A stretch of DNA of 64,000 bases from Polaromonas sp. Lineage in GTDB: Bacteria; Pseudomonadota; Gammaproteobacteria; Burkholderiales; Burkholderiaceae_C. Each line of letters opens with the position of its first letter. Positions within the stretch are counted from its first letter, which is position 1. The translations under genes were made by a program, and so were the position numbers. Below are positions 43,771 to 52,993 of the stretch, piece after piece. The DNA is taken from NCBI GenBank assembly GCA_013297865.1, contig JAAFIP010000010.1, forward strand, positions 62,001 to 126,000. Direction: 5' to 3'. Below the pieces are notes generated by a model. The model had not been told where the DNA came from, did not search any database, and was given only the letters and a program-made list of their open reading frames with translations.

Positions 43771-43811
43771 TGACAGTCATATTGCAGTGTTACTGTCACT
43801 TTGCTTTGTCC
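43771..43811 (+). promoter_or_regulatory. Candidate PhoB-type sites upstream of ugpB
   Basis: TGACAGT (43771-43777) and ACTGTCA (43792-43798) form a 7-bp inverted repeat. CTGTCAC-TTTG-CTTTGTC (43793-43810) resembles a degenerate Pho-box direct repeat with 11-bp period. Ugp systems are phosphate-starvation controlled in many Proteobacteria. Confidence 0.4.
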
Positions 43812-43848
43812 GTTTCCATTTGTTAACTGTTCATACCCGGAGTTTTCC

Positions 43849-45147
43849 ATGAAATTGCGCTTAACCGCTTTAGCCCTTGCCGCCGCATCCGTGTCGGCCG
43901 CCGCCCAAACCGAGATCCAGTGGTGGCATTCCATGACCGCCGTCAACAACGAGGTGGTCAACGACCTTGCCAATAATTTCAACGCATCGCAAAAGGCCTA
44001 CAAAATCGTCCCCACCTTCAAAGGGACCTATACCGAGTCGTTTACCGCAGCCGTTGCAGCCTTCCGCGCAGGCAATGCGCCCCACATCCTGCAGGTGTTT
44101 GAAGTAGGCACCGCCACTATGATGTCCAACAAAGGCGTGACCGTGCCGGTGGGCAAAATGATGAAAGACGCCGGTGAAAAGTTTGACCCCAAAACCTTTG
44201 TCTCTGCTGTGGCTGGCTATTACACCGCCCCCAACGGCGAAATGCTGAGCTTCCCGTTCAACAGCTCCACCACGGTTTTCTATATCAACAAAGACGCTTT
44301 CAAAGCCGCTGGTATCGACACCACCAAGCCCCCAGCAACCTGGCCTGAGGTGGCCCTGGCAGCCGCCAAGCTCAAGGCCAGCGGCCACAAGTGCCCGTTC
44401 ACCACAGCATGGCAGGGCTGGACCCAGCTGGAGAGCTTTTCTGCATGGCACAACGCTGAATTTGCCACCAAAGGCAATGGCATGCAGGGCGCAGATGCAC
44501 GCATGAAAGTGAACTCGCCTTTGCACATCCGCCATATTGACAACCTGGCCAACATGGCACAGCAGGGCTTGTTCGTCTACAAAGGTCGCTCCAACACCCC
44601 GGAAGCCAGCTTCATCTCTGGCGAATGCGCGATGATGCCGACGTCCACCGGTTTTTACGGCAACGTAGCCAAGAACGCCAAGTTCAGCTGGGCGCTCGCT
44701 CCCCTGCCCTACTACCCTGATGTTGCTGGCGCACCGCAAAACACCGTGATTGGCGGAGCCAGTCTGTGGGTGATGTCGGGCAAAAAATCTGATGAATACA
44801 AAGGCATTGCCCAGTTCTTCAGCTACTTGTCCAAGCCTGATGTGCAGGCCGCATTGCACCAGCGCACTGGCTACCTGCCCATCACCACCGCCGCTTTCAA
44901 GATGACCGAGGACTCCGGCTTCTACCAAAAGAACCCCGGCACCGAAGTGGGCGTGAACCAGATGATCCGCAAGACGACTGACAAGTCACGCGGCATCCGC
45001 CTGGGCAACTATGTGCAGATCCGCACTATCGAGGACGAAGAGCTCGAGCAGGTCTGGGCAGGCAAGAAAACCTCCAAAGAAGCGTTGGACTCTATCGTCT
45101 CGCGTGGCAACGACTTGCTGGAGCGCTTTGAAAAGGCCAACAAGTAA
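43849..45147 (+). CDS. ugpB: sn-glycerol-3-phosphate ABC transporter substrate-binding protein UgpB
   Basis: 432 aa with signal peptide about 1-19 (LALAAASVSAAAQ), start ATG at 43849 behind GGAG. UgpB landmarks: IQWWHSMTAVNNEVVNDLANNFNASQ, EVGTATMMSNKG, FPFNSSTTVFYINKDAFKAAG, TAWQGWTQLESFSAWHN and PYYPDVAGAPQNTVIGGASLWVM. It captures glycerol-3-phosphate or glycerophosphodiesters in the periplasm. First gene of ugpBAEC. Confidence 0.95.
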   Translation: MKLRLTALALAAASVSAAAQTEIQWWHSMTAVNNEVVNDLANNFNASQKAYKIVPTFKGTYTESFTAAVAAFRAGNAPHILQVFEVGTATMMSNKGVTVPVGKMMKDAGEKFDPKTFVSAVAGYYTAPNGEMLSFPFNSSTTVFYINKDAFKAAGIDTTKPPATWPEVALAAAKLKASGHKCPFTTAWQGWTQLESFSAWHNAEFATKGNGMQGADARMKVNSPLHIRHIDNLANMAQQGLFVYKGRSNTPEASFISGECAMMPTSTGFYGNVAKNAKFSWALAPLPYYPDVAGAPQNTVIGGASLWVMSGKKSDEYKGIAQFFSYLSKPDVQAALHQRTGYLPITTAAFKMTEDSGFYQKNPGTEVGVNQMIRKTTDKSRGIRLGNYVQIRTIEDEELEQVWAGKKTSKEALDSIVSRGNDLLERFEKANK

Positions 45148-45184
45148 TCCCACTGCTGTCGGAAGACTGGATTAAACTGCTTTC

Positions 45185-46066
45185 ATGGACAAACGTGTAG
45201 TTTTCAGGTCGTCATGGCTGCCTTGGGCGCTGATAGCTCCGCAGGTGGTGGTGATTGCAGTTTTTTTCTTCTGGCCTGCCGCACAGGCGCTGCTGCAGTC
45301 GGTGCAGCAGTCCAATGCCTTTGGCACCTCGGTGGAGTTTGTCGGGCTGGATAACTTTCGCAACCTGTGGAACGACCCTACCTATCTGGCCTCGTTCTAC
45401 ACCACGGCGCTCTTTTCTACCCTGGTGGCGGTGCTGGGTATCAGCATTTCATTGGTGCTGGCTGTCTTTGCGGACCGCATCGTCAAAGGGGCCTTGGCCT
45501 ATAAAACCCTGCTGATCTGGCCCTACGCAGTGGCCCCCGCAGTGGCGGGCGTGCTGTGGCTGTTCATGTTTGCGCCCAGTGTGGGCGTGGTGTCCTACTG
45601 GCTGCGGCTGATGGGCATTGACTGGAACCACCTGCTCAACGGCGGGCAGGCCATGACATTGGTCGTCATGGCAGCGGTGTGGAAACAGATTTCTTATAAC
45701 TTCCTGTTTTTTCTGGCCGGCTTGCAGAGCATTCCCAAGTCGCTGATTGAGGCTGCCGCCATTGATGGTGCGCGCCCCTGGCGACGCTTCTGGACGATTG
45801 TGTTTCCGCTGCTGTCACCCACCACCTTTTTCCTGCTGGTGATCAACATCGTCTATGCGTTTTTCGACACCTTTGGCATCATCGATGCAGCCACCGAGGG
45901 CGGACCGGGCAAAGACACTTCCATTCTGGTCTACAAGGTGTATTACGACGGTTTCAAGGCGATGGACTTGGGTGGCTCGGCCTCGCAGTCGGTGGTGTTG
46001 ATGGTGATCGTGGTGGCACTCACTGTGGTGCAGTTCCGCTTTGTGGAAAAGAAAGTGAACTATTAA
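45185..46066 (+). CDS. ugpA: Glycerol-3-phosphate ABC transporter permease UgpA
   Basis: 293 aa, six hydrophobic segments, with the binding-protein-dependent permease motif [24 protein letters not shown] (EAA loop) near 197-220 that contacts UgpC. Starts [20 protein letters not shown]. Lies 37 nt after ugpB; the next gene is separated from it by a GC-rich repeat. Confidence 0.95.
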   Translation: MDKRVVFRSSWLPWALIAPQVVVIAVFFFWPAAQALLQSVQQSNAFGTSVEFVGLDNFRNLWNDPTYLASFYTTALFSTLVAVLGISISLVLAVFADRIVKGALAYKTLLIWPYAVAPAVAGVLWLFMFAPSVGVVSYWLRLMGIDWNHLLNGGQAMTLVVMAAVWKQISYNFLFFLAGLQSIPKSLIEAAAIDGARPWRRFWTIVFPLLSPTTFFLLVINIVYAFFDTFGIIDAATEGGPGKDTSILVYKVYYDGFKAMDLGGSASQSVVLMVIVVALTVVQFRFVEKKVNY

Positions 46067-46067
46067 T

Positions 46068-46155
46068 GCCCCCACGCTTGTCACTTCGTGTACTACGCTG
46101 CCCCCCGAGGGGGCGCAGCCTTGCTTGGGGCGGCCCGGCGCGGCGGCTCTGCGCT
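46068..46155 (+). repeat. Second dispersed repeat type, copy 2 (between ugpA and ugpE)
   Basis: CCCCCACGCTTG, CACTTCGTGT, then GCCCCCCGAGGGGGC hairpin and CTTGGGGCGGCCCGGCG, matching copy 1 at 23180-23254. It ends 10 nt before the ugpE ATG. Confidence 0.88.
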
Positions 46156-46165
46156 GGAGCGCAGC

Positions 46166-47017
46166 ATGGTTGAACGCCGCCCCTGGCTGACTGCCCTGTC
46201 CCATATCGTGCTCATCATGGGGGTGCTGGTGGTGGCGTTTCCGCTGTACCTCACCTTTGTGGCGTCCACCCACACCGTGCAAGAAATTGTCAAAGCACCC
46301 ATGCCTTTGCTGCCGGGCACGCACATGGTAGAAAACTACACCGCTGCATGGAACGGGACGGGCGGTGGCAACGGCTCCAAAGCCCCTGTGGGGCAGATGA
46401 TGATGGTCAGCATGGTCAGCGCGCTGGTTATTGCCCTCGGCAAGATTGCCATCTCCTTGCTGTCAGCGTTTGCCATCGTCTACTTCCGCTTTCCGTTTCG
46501 CATGTTTTTCTTCTGGGCCATCTTCGTCACTTTGATGCTGCCCGTGGAGGTGCGCATCCTGCCCACCTACAAAGTGGTGGCTGATCTGGGCATGCTCAAC
46601 AGCTATGCAGGCCTTACCGTGCCACTAATCGCCTCGGCCACAGCCACCTTTTTGTTCCGCCAGTTCTTTTTAACCGTACCTGAAGAGTTGACCGAGGCCG
46701 CCCGCATGGACGGCGCTGGGCCGATGCGCTTTTTCAAGGATGTGCTGGTGCCCCTGTCCAGCACATCGATTGCGGCGCTGTTTGTCATTCAGTTCATCTA
46801 TGGCTGGAACCAATATCTCTGGCCCCTGCTCATCACCACCAACGAAAACATGTACCCGGTAGTTATCGGCATCAAGCGCATGATCTCTGGCGGCGACGCC
46901 CAAACCGAATGGAACGTCGTCATGGCCACCGCCCTGCTGGCGATGATTCCACCTGCGCTGGTTGTGATGCTGATGCAGAAATGGTTTGTTAAGGGCTTGG
47001 TGGATACGGAGAAGTGA
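46166..47017 (+). CDS. ugpE: Glycerol-3-phosphate ABC transporter permease UgpE
   Basis: 283 aa. Start at 46166 ([20 protein letters not shown]), chosen because the longer frame from 46088 is encoded by the GC-rich repeat. Six hydrophobic segments; EAA loop [22 protein letters not shown] near 182-203; [23 protein letters not shown] is typical of UgpE. It pairs with UgpA in the membrane. Confidence 0.94.
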   Translation: MVERRPWLTALSHIVLIMGVLVVAFPLYLTFVASTHTVQEIVKAPMPLLPGTHMVENYTAAWNGTGGGNGSKAPVGQMMMVSMVSALVIALGKIAISLLSAFAIVYFRFPFRMFFFWAIFVTLMLPVEVRILPTYKVVADLGMLNSYAGLTVPLIASATATFLFRQFFLTVPEELTEAARMDGAGPMRFFKDVLVPLSSTSIAALFVIQFIYGWNQYLWPLLITTNENMYPVVIGIKRMISGGDAQTEWNVVMATALLAMIPPALVVMLMQKWFVKGLVDTEK

Positions 47018-47032
47018 TTTATTTGAAGTTTT

Positions 47033-47242
47033 AATGCGGACTTCCGGACGCGAAGGGCGCCAAGGTTACGCGAAGGACGCGAAAAAGAGATTCAAAATGA
47101 ATACCAAGTTTTTTTGTCTCCACACGCACCATTGTTTGTAAAGTAAATTACAAAAATATCTTTTCTTAATTTTTGTATTTTTTATCTTCTTTCGCGTCCT
47201 TCGCGCAACCTTCGCGCCCTTCGCGTCCGGAAGTTCTGCATT
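47033..47242. repeat. Long inverted repeat between ugpE and ugpC
   Basis: Arms of about 58 nt (47033-47090 and 47184-47242) are near-perfect complements, each with GGACGCGAAGGGCGC and GCGAAGGACGCGAA submotifs. They enclose about 95 nt of very AT-rich sequence. RNA from here could form a very stable hairpin inside the ugp transcript. Confidence 0.92.
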
Positions 47243-47278
47243 TGGGAAGCTCGATCTTAAAATTCCAGGTTAAAAATC

Positions 47279-48286
47279 ATGGCAGCCATACAACTACACA
47301 ACATCATCAAACGCTACGGCAAAGGCCCCAAGGCGAATCAAGTGATTCATGGGGTGAGTGCCGAGTTCAGGGATGGTGAGTTCATCGTGATCGTGGGTCC
47401 GTCGGGCTGCGGTAAGTCCACGCTGCTGCGCATGGTGGCGGGCCTGGAGGAGATCAGTGAGGGCACTATCAGCATTGGTGGCAAAGTGGTCAATGACCTG
47501 GAGCCATCCGAGCGGGACATTGCCATGGTGTTTCAGAACTACGCGCTCTACCCGCATATGAGTGTGTTCACCAATATGGCCTATGGCCTGAAGATTGCCA
47601 AGGTGCCTGAGGCAGAGATCAAGACGCGGGTAGACAAGGCCGCCGCCATGCTGGAGCTGGGCCATCTGCTGGAGCGCAAGCCACGCGAGCTCTCGGGCGG
47701 GCAGCGCCAGCGTGTGGCCATGGGCCGCGCCATTGTGCGCAAGCCACAGGTGTTTCTGTTTGACGAGCCACTGAGTAACCTGGACGCCAAGCTGCGCGCC
47801 TCCACGCGGCTGCAGATCCAGAAACTGCACCGCGAGCTGGGCATTACCAGCCTGTTCGTTACGCATGATCAGGTGGAGGCCATGACCTTGGCCCAGCGCA
47901 TGATGGTGCTTAATGGCGGCCATGTCGAGCAGTTTGGCACGCCTGACGAGGTGTACCACCGCCCTGCCAGCACCTTTGTCGCCAGCTTCATTGGCTCGCC
48001 GCCGATGAACCTGCTAAAAAACGTGCCTGGCAGCCAGGCGGGCCAGATCCTGGGCATCCGCCCGGAGCATCTGGACATTGGTAATGAGGGCTGGCCGGTA
48101 ACCGTAGAGTCCATCGAAATGCTCGGGGCTGAGCGGCTTTTGTATTGCAAGATCGGCGATGAGTTTTTGATTGTGCGTGCCGACGAAGGCACCGTAGCAC
48201 CACAGATTGGCCAAACCCTGCATGTGCTGCCCCGCGCAGACCGGGTGCACCAGTTTGACGCCAGCTCAGGCAAGCGCATCGCCTAG
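47279..48286 (+). CDS. ugpC: Glycerol-3-phosphate ABC transporter ATPase UgpC
   Basis: 335 aa. Walker [10 protein letters not shown] (about 40-48), Q-loop [11 protein letters not shown], signature [15 protein letters not shown], Walker [17 protein letters not shown]-loop [16 protein letters not shown], then a C-terminal TOBE-type domain ([10 protein letters not shown]). Energises UgpAE. The long inverted repeat upstream separates it from ugpE by 261 nt, so expression may differ from the rest of the operon. Confidence 0.95.
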   Translation: MAAIQLHNIIKRYGKGPKANQVIHGVSAEFRDGEFIVIVGPSGCGKSTLLRMVAGLEEISEGTISIGGKVVNDLEPSERDIAMVFQNYALYPHMSVFTNMAYGLKIAKVPEAEIKTRVDKAAAMLELGHLLERKPRELSGGQRQRVAMGRAIVRKPQVFLFDEPLSNLDAKLRASTRLQIQKLHRELGITSLFVTHDQVEAMTLAQRMMVLNGGHVEQFGTPDEVYHRPASTFVASFIGSPPMNLLKNVPGSQAGQILGIRPEHLDIGNEGWPVTVESIEMLGAERLLYCKIGDEFLIVRADEGTVAPQIGQTLHVLPRADRVHQFDASSGKRIA

Positions 48287-48374
48287 CTGCCCTCCTGCCT
48301 TGCCGCTGCCGCAGCATGGGCAGCGCATACCAACAGACACAGTTGCCGCTCTGGGCATTGCATAATGGCCTCCC

Positions 48375-48929
48375 ATGCAGCGACTACTTTTATCTCTCTT
48401 CTTGATGGTCTGGCTGAGCGCCTGTGGCTATAACGACGGCAAGCTCACACTGGATTTTTCTGCGTCGCAGCTCCAAAGCGCGATCGCACCCAAGTTTCCG
48501 CAGGAAAACTGCCCTACCCCCGTCTCGTGCATCAAGCTGCAAAACCCCAAGGTGTCGCTGCTGGAGAACTCGGACCGCATCACCATGGCTTTTGATACCA
48601 CGGTGAGTTTGCTGCAGCAGCCTATCACAGGCACCGCGGTGGTGTCGGCCAAGCCGCGCTACCAGGCCGCCAGCGGTGAAATATTTTTGGACGACACGCG
48701 CATCCAGGACCTCAAAATGCAAGGCATGTCAGCCAATGTGAGCAATCTGGTGATGCAATACGGCTCGGTGCTGGCGCAGGCGAGCCTGCAACGCACACCG
48801 ATTTACAGTTTCAAAAATGCACAGGCAGAAAAACTGGCAAAAATGGGCATTGCTGATGTCAAAGTGGTGGATGGCAAGCTGCGTGTCACGCTGGACCCTT
48901 TGCTGGCCCAAGGCAATAAGACCCCCTGA
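48375..48929 (+). CDS. DUF1439 lipoprotein (YceB-like)
   Basis: 184 aa. Lipobox LMVWLSAC at the end of a short signal; the mature part LTLDFSASQLQSAIAPKFPQENC...LQNPKVSLLENSDRITMAFDTTVSL matches DUF1439, a fold of the lipid-binding SMP/TULIP-like type. Role in the envelope unknown. Two bases separate it from pldA, so they are probably co-translated. Confidence 0.87.
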   Translation: MQRLLLSLFLMVWLSACGYNDGKLTLDFSASQLQSAIAPKFPQENCPTPVSCIKLQNPKVSLLENSDRITMAFDTTVSLLQQPITGTAVVSAKPRYQAASGEIFLDDTRIQDLKMQGMSANVSNLVMQYGSVLAQASLQRTPIYSFKNAQAEKLAKMGIADVKVVDGKLRVTLDPLLAQGNKTP

Positions 48930-48931
48930 CC

Positions 48932-50107
48932 ATGACTATCACTCAGACCGCACGATTTTGCAGCCTGGCTGCCCTGCTGGTGAGCGCAGGTGTGAGCGCG
49001 CAGCCCAGCCTGCCCGCCTGCGCTGAGATTGCCGACAGCAGCGCACGCCTGGCCTGCTATGACAACTGGGCTTTGCGCAGCGGCACGGCGCCACGCGCGC
49101 CGCAAACTGCTGCACCAGCCAGTACAACCACCAGCGCTGCCTCCAGCGTGCCCGGCACCGCCACCACCGCCACGCTGCCGCCCGCGCCCAACCCTGAAGC
49201 CCCCGCTGCCACACTGACGGCCGCCCAGCGCGCCGCCACCCAGCCCAGCGAGATCACCCGCTTCTGGGACCTGGAGCATGCCAGCGCGCGCGACAGCCTG
49301 GAAATCCGCGGCTATCGGCCTGTGAGCCTGGCGCTGACCAGCGCAGACCATGTCAATGCCTCACCCAGCTCACCCACACGTTCTGCGCCCACAGCCGCCA
49401 CAACGTACCAAAATAGCGAACTCAAAATCAACCTCAGTGTGCGCACCAAAATCGCCTCGGGGCTGCTGCGCCGCGATGACGACAAGCTGCGTGACTCGAT
49501 CTGGTTTGGCTATTCGCAGCAGAGCTACTGGCAGCTGTTCAATGGTGGCATATCACGCCCTTTTCGCGCCACAGACCACGAGCCTGAGCTGATTTATGTG
49601 TTTCCGCATGCACTGTCCCTGCCTGCTGGCTGGACCTACCGGCTCAGCGGCGTGGGCCTGGTGCACCAGTCCAACGGCCAGAGCCAGCCACTCTCGCGCA
49701 GCTGGAACCGCGCCTATGTGATGGTGGCGGCAGACAAGATTGCGGGCAATGGCGACCGCTTTACACTGCAGTCACGCGCCTGGCAGCGCATTGACGAAAA
49801 CCCCGCCAAAGACGACAACCCCGACATCAGCGACTACATTGGCCGTGCCGAGCTGACCGGGCAATGGAGCTTTGGCAGTGGCTCGGGCAATGACAAGACC
49901 ACGCACACCCTGGGTTTGAGCCTGCGCCACTCCCTCAAGCGCGAGGCACGCGGCTCGCTGCGGCTGGAATACCTGCGCAGTATTGGCAGCGTCAACAGCG
50001 GTTTGCGCTGGCACGCCCAGGTATTCAGCGGGTTTGGCGACAGCCTGATTGACTACAACCGCAAGCGCACCGTGCTGAGCCTGGGCTTGAGCCTGGTGGA
50101 CTGGTGA
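48932..50107 (+). CDS. pldA: Outer membrane phospholipase A (PldA/OMPLA)
   Basis: 391 aa. Signal peptide about 1-23; low-complexity Ala/Thr/Pro linker about 50-110; then the OMPLA beta-barrel. Catalytic His245 and Ser247 are in GLVHQSNGQSQPLSRSWNR, corresponding to HESNGRS of E. coli; FRATDHEPELIYVFP and the C-terminal LSLGLSLVDW are barrel strands. Hydrolyses phospholipids in the outer leaflet when activated by calcium-dependent dimerisation. The N-terminal extension is longer than in E. coli. Confidence 0.93.
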   Translation: MTITQTARFCSLAALLVSAGVSAQPSLPACAEIADSSARLACYDNWALRSGTAPRAPQTAAPASTTTSAASSVPGTATTATLPPAPNPEAPAATLTAAQRAATQPSEITRFWDLEHASARDSLEIRGYRPVSLALTSADHVNASPSSPTRSAPTAATTYQNSELKINLSVRTKIASGLLRRDDDKLRDSIWFGYSQQSYWQLFNGGISRPFRATDHEPELIYVFPHALSLPAGWTYRLSGVGLVHQSNGQSQPLSRSWNRAYVMVAADKIAGNGDRFTLQSRAWQRIDENPAKDDNPDISDYIGRAELTGQWSFGSGSGNDKTTHTLGLSLRHSLKREARGSLRLEYLRSIGSVNSGLRWHAQVFSGFGDSLIDYNRKRTVLSLGLSLVDW

Positions 50108-50111
50108 GGTG

Positions 50112-50390
50112 CTAGCGGCGCCAGGCGCCCAGCACGATCCATTGCACGCTGGCACACGCCAGCACCATGGCCAGGTAGGTAGCCATCTTGCCGTCGCGGC
50201 CGAAAAACACCAGTCCTGCCAGCAACACCCCCGTGCACACTATAAAATTGATAGCTGCTCTCGCGATAAAACGTTGGGCTAGAGGCCGATTAGCCTTTAA
50301 AAAATGGGCTCCCAGCGCCACCCCCAGCGCCACCGCAGCTGCGGGCGCCAGAAAGTTCAGTACATGGTTGATCGCGTCGAAAAAGCCCAT
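50112..50390 (-). CDS. Small membrane protein with in-frame repeat
   Basis: 92 aa, function unknown. Three hydrophobic segments (LNFLAPAAAVALGVALGAHF, INFIVCTGVLLAGLVFFG, LAMVLACASVQWIVLG). Repeat R10 is translated in-frame at about 33-51 (KANRPLAQRFIARAAIN), making the cytoplasmic loop between the first two segments. Convergent with pldA (4-nt gap), divergent from hemA. Confidence 0.75.
   Translation of the reverse strand: MGFFDAINHVLNFLAPAAAVALGVALGAHFLKANRPLAQRFIARAAINFIVCTGVLLAGLVFFGRDGKMATYLAMVLACASVQWIVLGAWRR
50240..50293 (-). repeat. Dispersed repeat copy R10 (in-frame inside a small membrane protein gene)
   Basis: Gene strand has GGCCTCTAGCCCAACG, TTTATCGCGAGAGCAGCTAT and a CTAT...ATAG right arm; several substitutions, frame kept open. 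Confidence 0.82.
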
Positions 50391-50490
50391 AAGTGTGGTG
50401 AGATAGCCCGTCAGTAAGACCGCTGGGTGTCAATTCCAGCCAGAAAACGTGTCAATTGTGAGTTTAAGTATTTGATTTTCCAGCACATTT

Positions 50491-50502
50491 TATAATCACC
50501 CC
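50491..50502 (+). promoter_or_regulatory. hemA -10 element, possibly leaderless start
   Basis: A consensus TATAAT at 50491-50496 ends six bases before the hemA ATG, placing the predicted transcription start on or next to the start codon. No good -35 at standard spacing and no Shine-Dalgarno sequence. Confidence 0.45.
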
Positions 50503-51816
50503 ATGTCTGTTTGGGCTCTTGGCATTAACCACACCACCGCGCCGCTGGACGTGCGCGGCAGATTTGCGTTTGCGCTGGACCAGCTTTCGCCCACTTTGGC
50601 GGGCCTGCGCACGGCTTTGCAGAGCAAAAACACGGCCAGCTCCAGTGCAGACCAGCCGGAGCTGACCCTGGTGTCCACCTGCAACCGCACCGAAATCTAT
50701 GGCGTGAGCCATACCGTGCAGTCGCACGATGCGCTGCAATGGCTGGCTGCCAGCGGCGGCCTGAGCACCCAGGCCCTGCAGGGCCACACCTACAGCCTGC
50801 TGGAAGACCAGGCCGCGCGCCACGCCTTTCGCGTCGCCTCGGGCCTGGACTCGATGGTGCTGGGCGAACCACAGATTCTGGGTCAGATGAAAGACGCTGT
50901 GCGCGCCGCTGAAGACGCAGGCGCCATGGGCAGCACCTTGCACCAGCTGTTTCAGCGCAGCTTTGCGGTGGCCAAGGAGGTGCGCAGCACCACCGAGATC
51001 GGCGCGCACAGTATCAGCATGGCTGCAGCGGCTGTGCGCCTGTGTGGGCAGCTGTTTGAAGACCTGTCCAAAATCCGCGTGCTGTTTGTCGGCGCAGGCG
51101 AGATGATTGAGCTGGCGGCCACGCATTTTGCGGCCAAAAACCCCCGCTCCATTGTCATTGCCAACCGCACCATCGAGCGCGGCCAGGCCCTGGCCACACG
51201 CTTTGCCGGAGCGCAGACCATGCACCTGGCCGAGCTGCCCAGCCGCCTGCACGAGTTTGACGCGGTGGTCAGCTGCACCGCCAGCACACTGCCCATCATC
51301 GGCCTGGGCGCGGTAGAGCGCGCCGTCAAAGCGCGCAAACACCGCCCCATCTTCATGGTGGACCTGGCTGTGCCGCGCGATATCGAGCCCGAGGTCAAAG
51401 CGCTCGAAGATGTCTACCTCTACACCGTAGACGACCTGGCCAGCGCCGTGCAAACCGCCCAGGCCAGCCGCCAGGCAGCTGTGGCGCAGGCCGAGGCCAT
51501 TGTCGATGCGGGCGTGGTGGACTTCATGCACTGGATGGACCAGCGCGCCGCAGGCGGCAGCGTGCCTTTCATCCAGCAGCTGAACGCCCAGACCGACGAA
51601 TGGCGCGCGCTGGAGATCGCCCGCGCCAAAAAGCTGCTGGCCAAAGGCGAGAATATCGATGCCGTGCTCGAAGCCCTCAGCCGCGGCCTGACGCAAAAAA
51701 TGCTGCACAGCACCTACAGCCAGCTCAACGCAGCCGACCAAGCCCAGCGCGAGACCGCCAAGGCAGCGGCCAGCCGCCTGTTTCTGTCCCAATCCCACAG
51801 CAAAAACGACCTCTAG
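50503..51816 (+). CDS. hemA: Glutamyl-tRNA reductase
   Basis: First enzyme of C5 tetrapyrrole synthesis, reducing Glu-tRNA to glutamate-1-semialdehyde. 437 aa. Catalytic Cys in [12 protein letters not shown] near 57; [25 protein letters not shown]-binding [15 protein letters not shown] near 192-206; [15 protein letters not shown]. First of the hemA-prfA-prmC-grxD cluster, an order common in Burkholderiales. Confidence 0.96.
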   Translation: MSVWALGINHTTAPLDVRGRFAFALDQLSPTLAGLRTALQSKNTASSSADQPELTLVSTCNRTEIYGVSHTVQSHDALQWLAASGGLSTQALQGHTYSLLEDQAARHAFRVASGLDSMVLGEPQILGQMKDAVRAAEDAGAMGSTLHQLFQRSFAVAKEVRSTTEIGAHSISMAAAAVRLCGQLFEDLSKIRVLFVGAGEMIELAATHFAAKNPRSIVIANRTIERGQALATRFAGAQTMHLAELPSRLHEFDAVVSCTASTLPIIGLGAVERAVKARKHRPIFMVDLAVPRDIEPEVKALEDVYLYTVDDLASAVQTAQASRQAAVAQAEAIVDAGVVDFMHWMDQRAAGGSVPFIQQLNAQTDEWRALEIARAKKLLAKGENIDAVLEALSRGLTQKMLHSTYSQLNAADQAQRETAKAAASRLFLSQSHSKNDL

Positions 51817-51825
51817 CGCCCTGTT

Positions 51826-51860
51826 TAATCGCGGGAGCAGCTACTAAATCAGTAGCAATT
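51826..51860 (+). repeat. Dispersed repeat copy R11, truncated (between hemA and prfA)
   Basis: Only the right half: ATCGCGGGAGCAGCT followed by a perfect GCTACT-AAATC-AGTAGC hairpin. The left arm is missing. Confidence 0.85.
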
Positions 51861-51888
51861 GTCTAGTTTTTGTCTGCCTTGAATCTGT

Positions 51889-52974
51889 ATGAAACCCTTT
51901 CTCCGTACCCAATCTGAAAAATACGCCGAGCGTCTGGAAGACCTGGAGCGTCTGCTGGCCAGCCCGGACATCATGGCTGACATGAAGGCTTTTCGTGACC
52001 TGTCCAAAGAGCATGCCGATGTCACGCCTGTGGCGGGGCGCCTGAAGCGCTACGAGCAGCTGGAAAAAGACCTCGCAGGTGCGCGCGAGATGCTGGCCGA
52101 CCCTGACATGGCCGAGATGGCACGCGATGAGATCGCAGCGAGCGAGGCCGAGCTGGTCAAGCTGGAAGACGAGCTGCAGCGCCTGATGCTGCCCAAAGAC
52201 CCGGACGATGCGCGCAACTGCTTTATCGAAATCCGCGCAGGCACAGGCGGCGACGAATCTGCCCTGTTTGCGGGCGACCTGTTTCGCATGTACACGCGCT
52301 TTGCCGAGAAAAAGGGCTGGCGCTGCGAAGTGGTGAGCGAGTCGCCCAGCGAGCTGGGCGGCTACAAGGAAGTAGTGATCCGCCTGGAGGGCGACAATGT
52401 GTACGGCCAGATGCGCTACGAGAGCGGCGGCCACCGCGTGCAGCGTGTGCCTGCCACCGAGACACAAGGGCGCATCCACACCAGCGCCTGCACCGTGGCC
52501 GTGCTGGCAGAGCCTGACGAAGCCGTGGCCATCAAGATCAACCCGGCTGACCTGCGCATTGACACCTACCGTGCCAGTGGCGCGGGCGGCCAGCACATCA
52601 ACAAAACCGACTCTGCCGTGCGCATCACCCACCTGCCCACCGGCATCGTGGCCGAGTGCCAGGACGGACGCAGCCAGCACAGCAACAAAGCCTCTGCTTT
52701 GAAGGTGCTGACCGCGCGCATCCAGGAAAAAGACCGCAGCGAGCGCGCTGCCAAAGACGCGGCGCTGCGCAAGGGCCTGATCGGCAGTGGCGACCGCAGC
52801 GACCGCATCCGCACCTACAACTTCCCCCAGGGTCGCATGACCGACCACCGCATCAACCTCACGCTGTACAAGCTGCTCTTCATCATGGAGGGTGATCTGC
52901 AGGAGACAGTGCAGGCGCTGCTGCATGCCCGCGAGGCTGAGCAACTGGCCGAGCTGGAAGTGGGCAGCCACTGA
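51889..52974 (+). CDS. prfA: Peptide chain release factor 1
   Basis: Reads UAA and UAG and triggers peptidyl-tRNA hydrolysis. 361 aa. GGQ motif in [17 protein letters not shown] near 226-240; [51 protein letters not shown]. Starts [23 protein letters not shown]. Its modifying enzyme PrmC is encoded 19 nt downstream. Confidence 0.97.
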   Translation: MKPFLRTQSEKYAERLEDLERLLASPDIMADMKAFRDLSKEHADVTPVAGRLKRYEQLEKDLAGAREMLADPDMAEMARDEIAASEAELVKLEDELQRLMLPKDPDDARNCFIEIRAGTGGDESALFAGDLFRMYTRFAEKKGWRCEVVSESPSELGGYKEVVIRLEGDNVYGQMRYESGGHRVQRVPATETQGRIHTSACTVAVLAEPDEAVAIKINPADLRIDTYRASGAGGQHINKTDSAVRITHLPTGIVAECQDGRSQHSNKASALKVLTARIQEKDRSERAAKDAALRKGLIGSGDRSDRIRTYNFPQGRMTDHRINLTLYKLLFIMEGDLQETVQALLHAREAEQLAELEVGSH

Positions 52975-52993
52975 TGGCACACCAGGACACATA

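Noticed and set aside
46088..46165. Upstream extension of ugpE ([14 protein letters not shown]...)
   Set aside because: Encoded by the GC-rich dispersed repeat; UgpE homologues begin near the ATG at 46166.
47173..47379. 68-aa plus-strand frame in the ugpE-ugpC gap
   Set aside because: Reads through the inverted repeat arm and overlaps the ugpC start in another frame; no ribosome site or family match.
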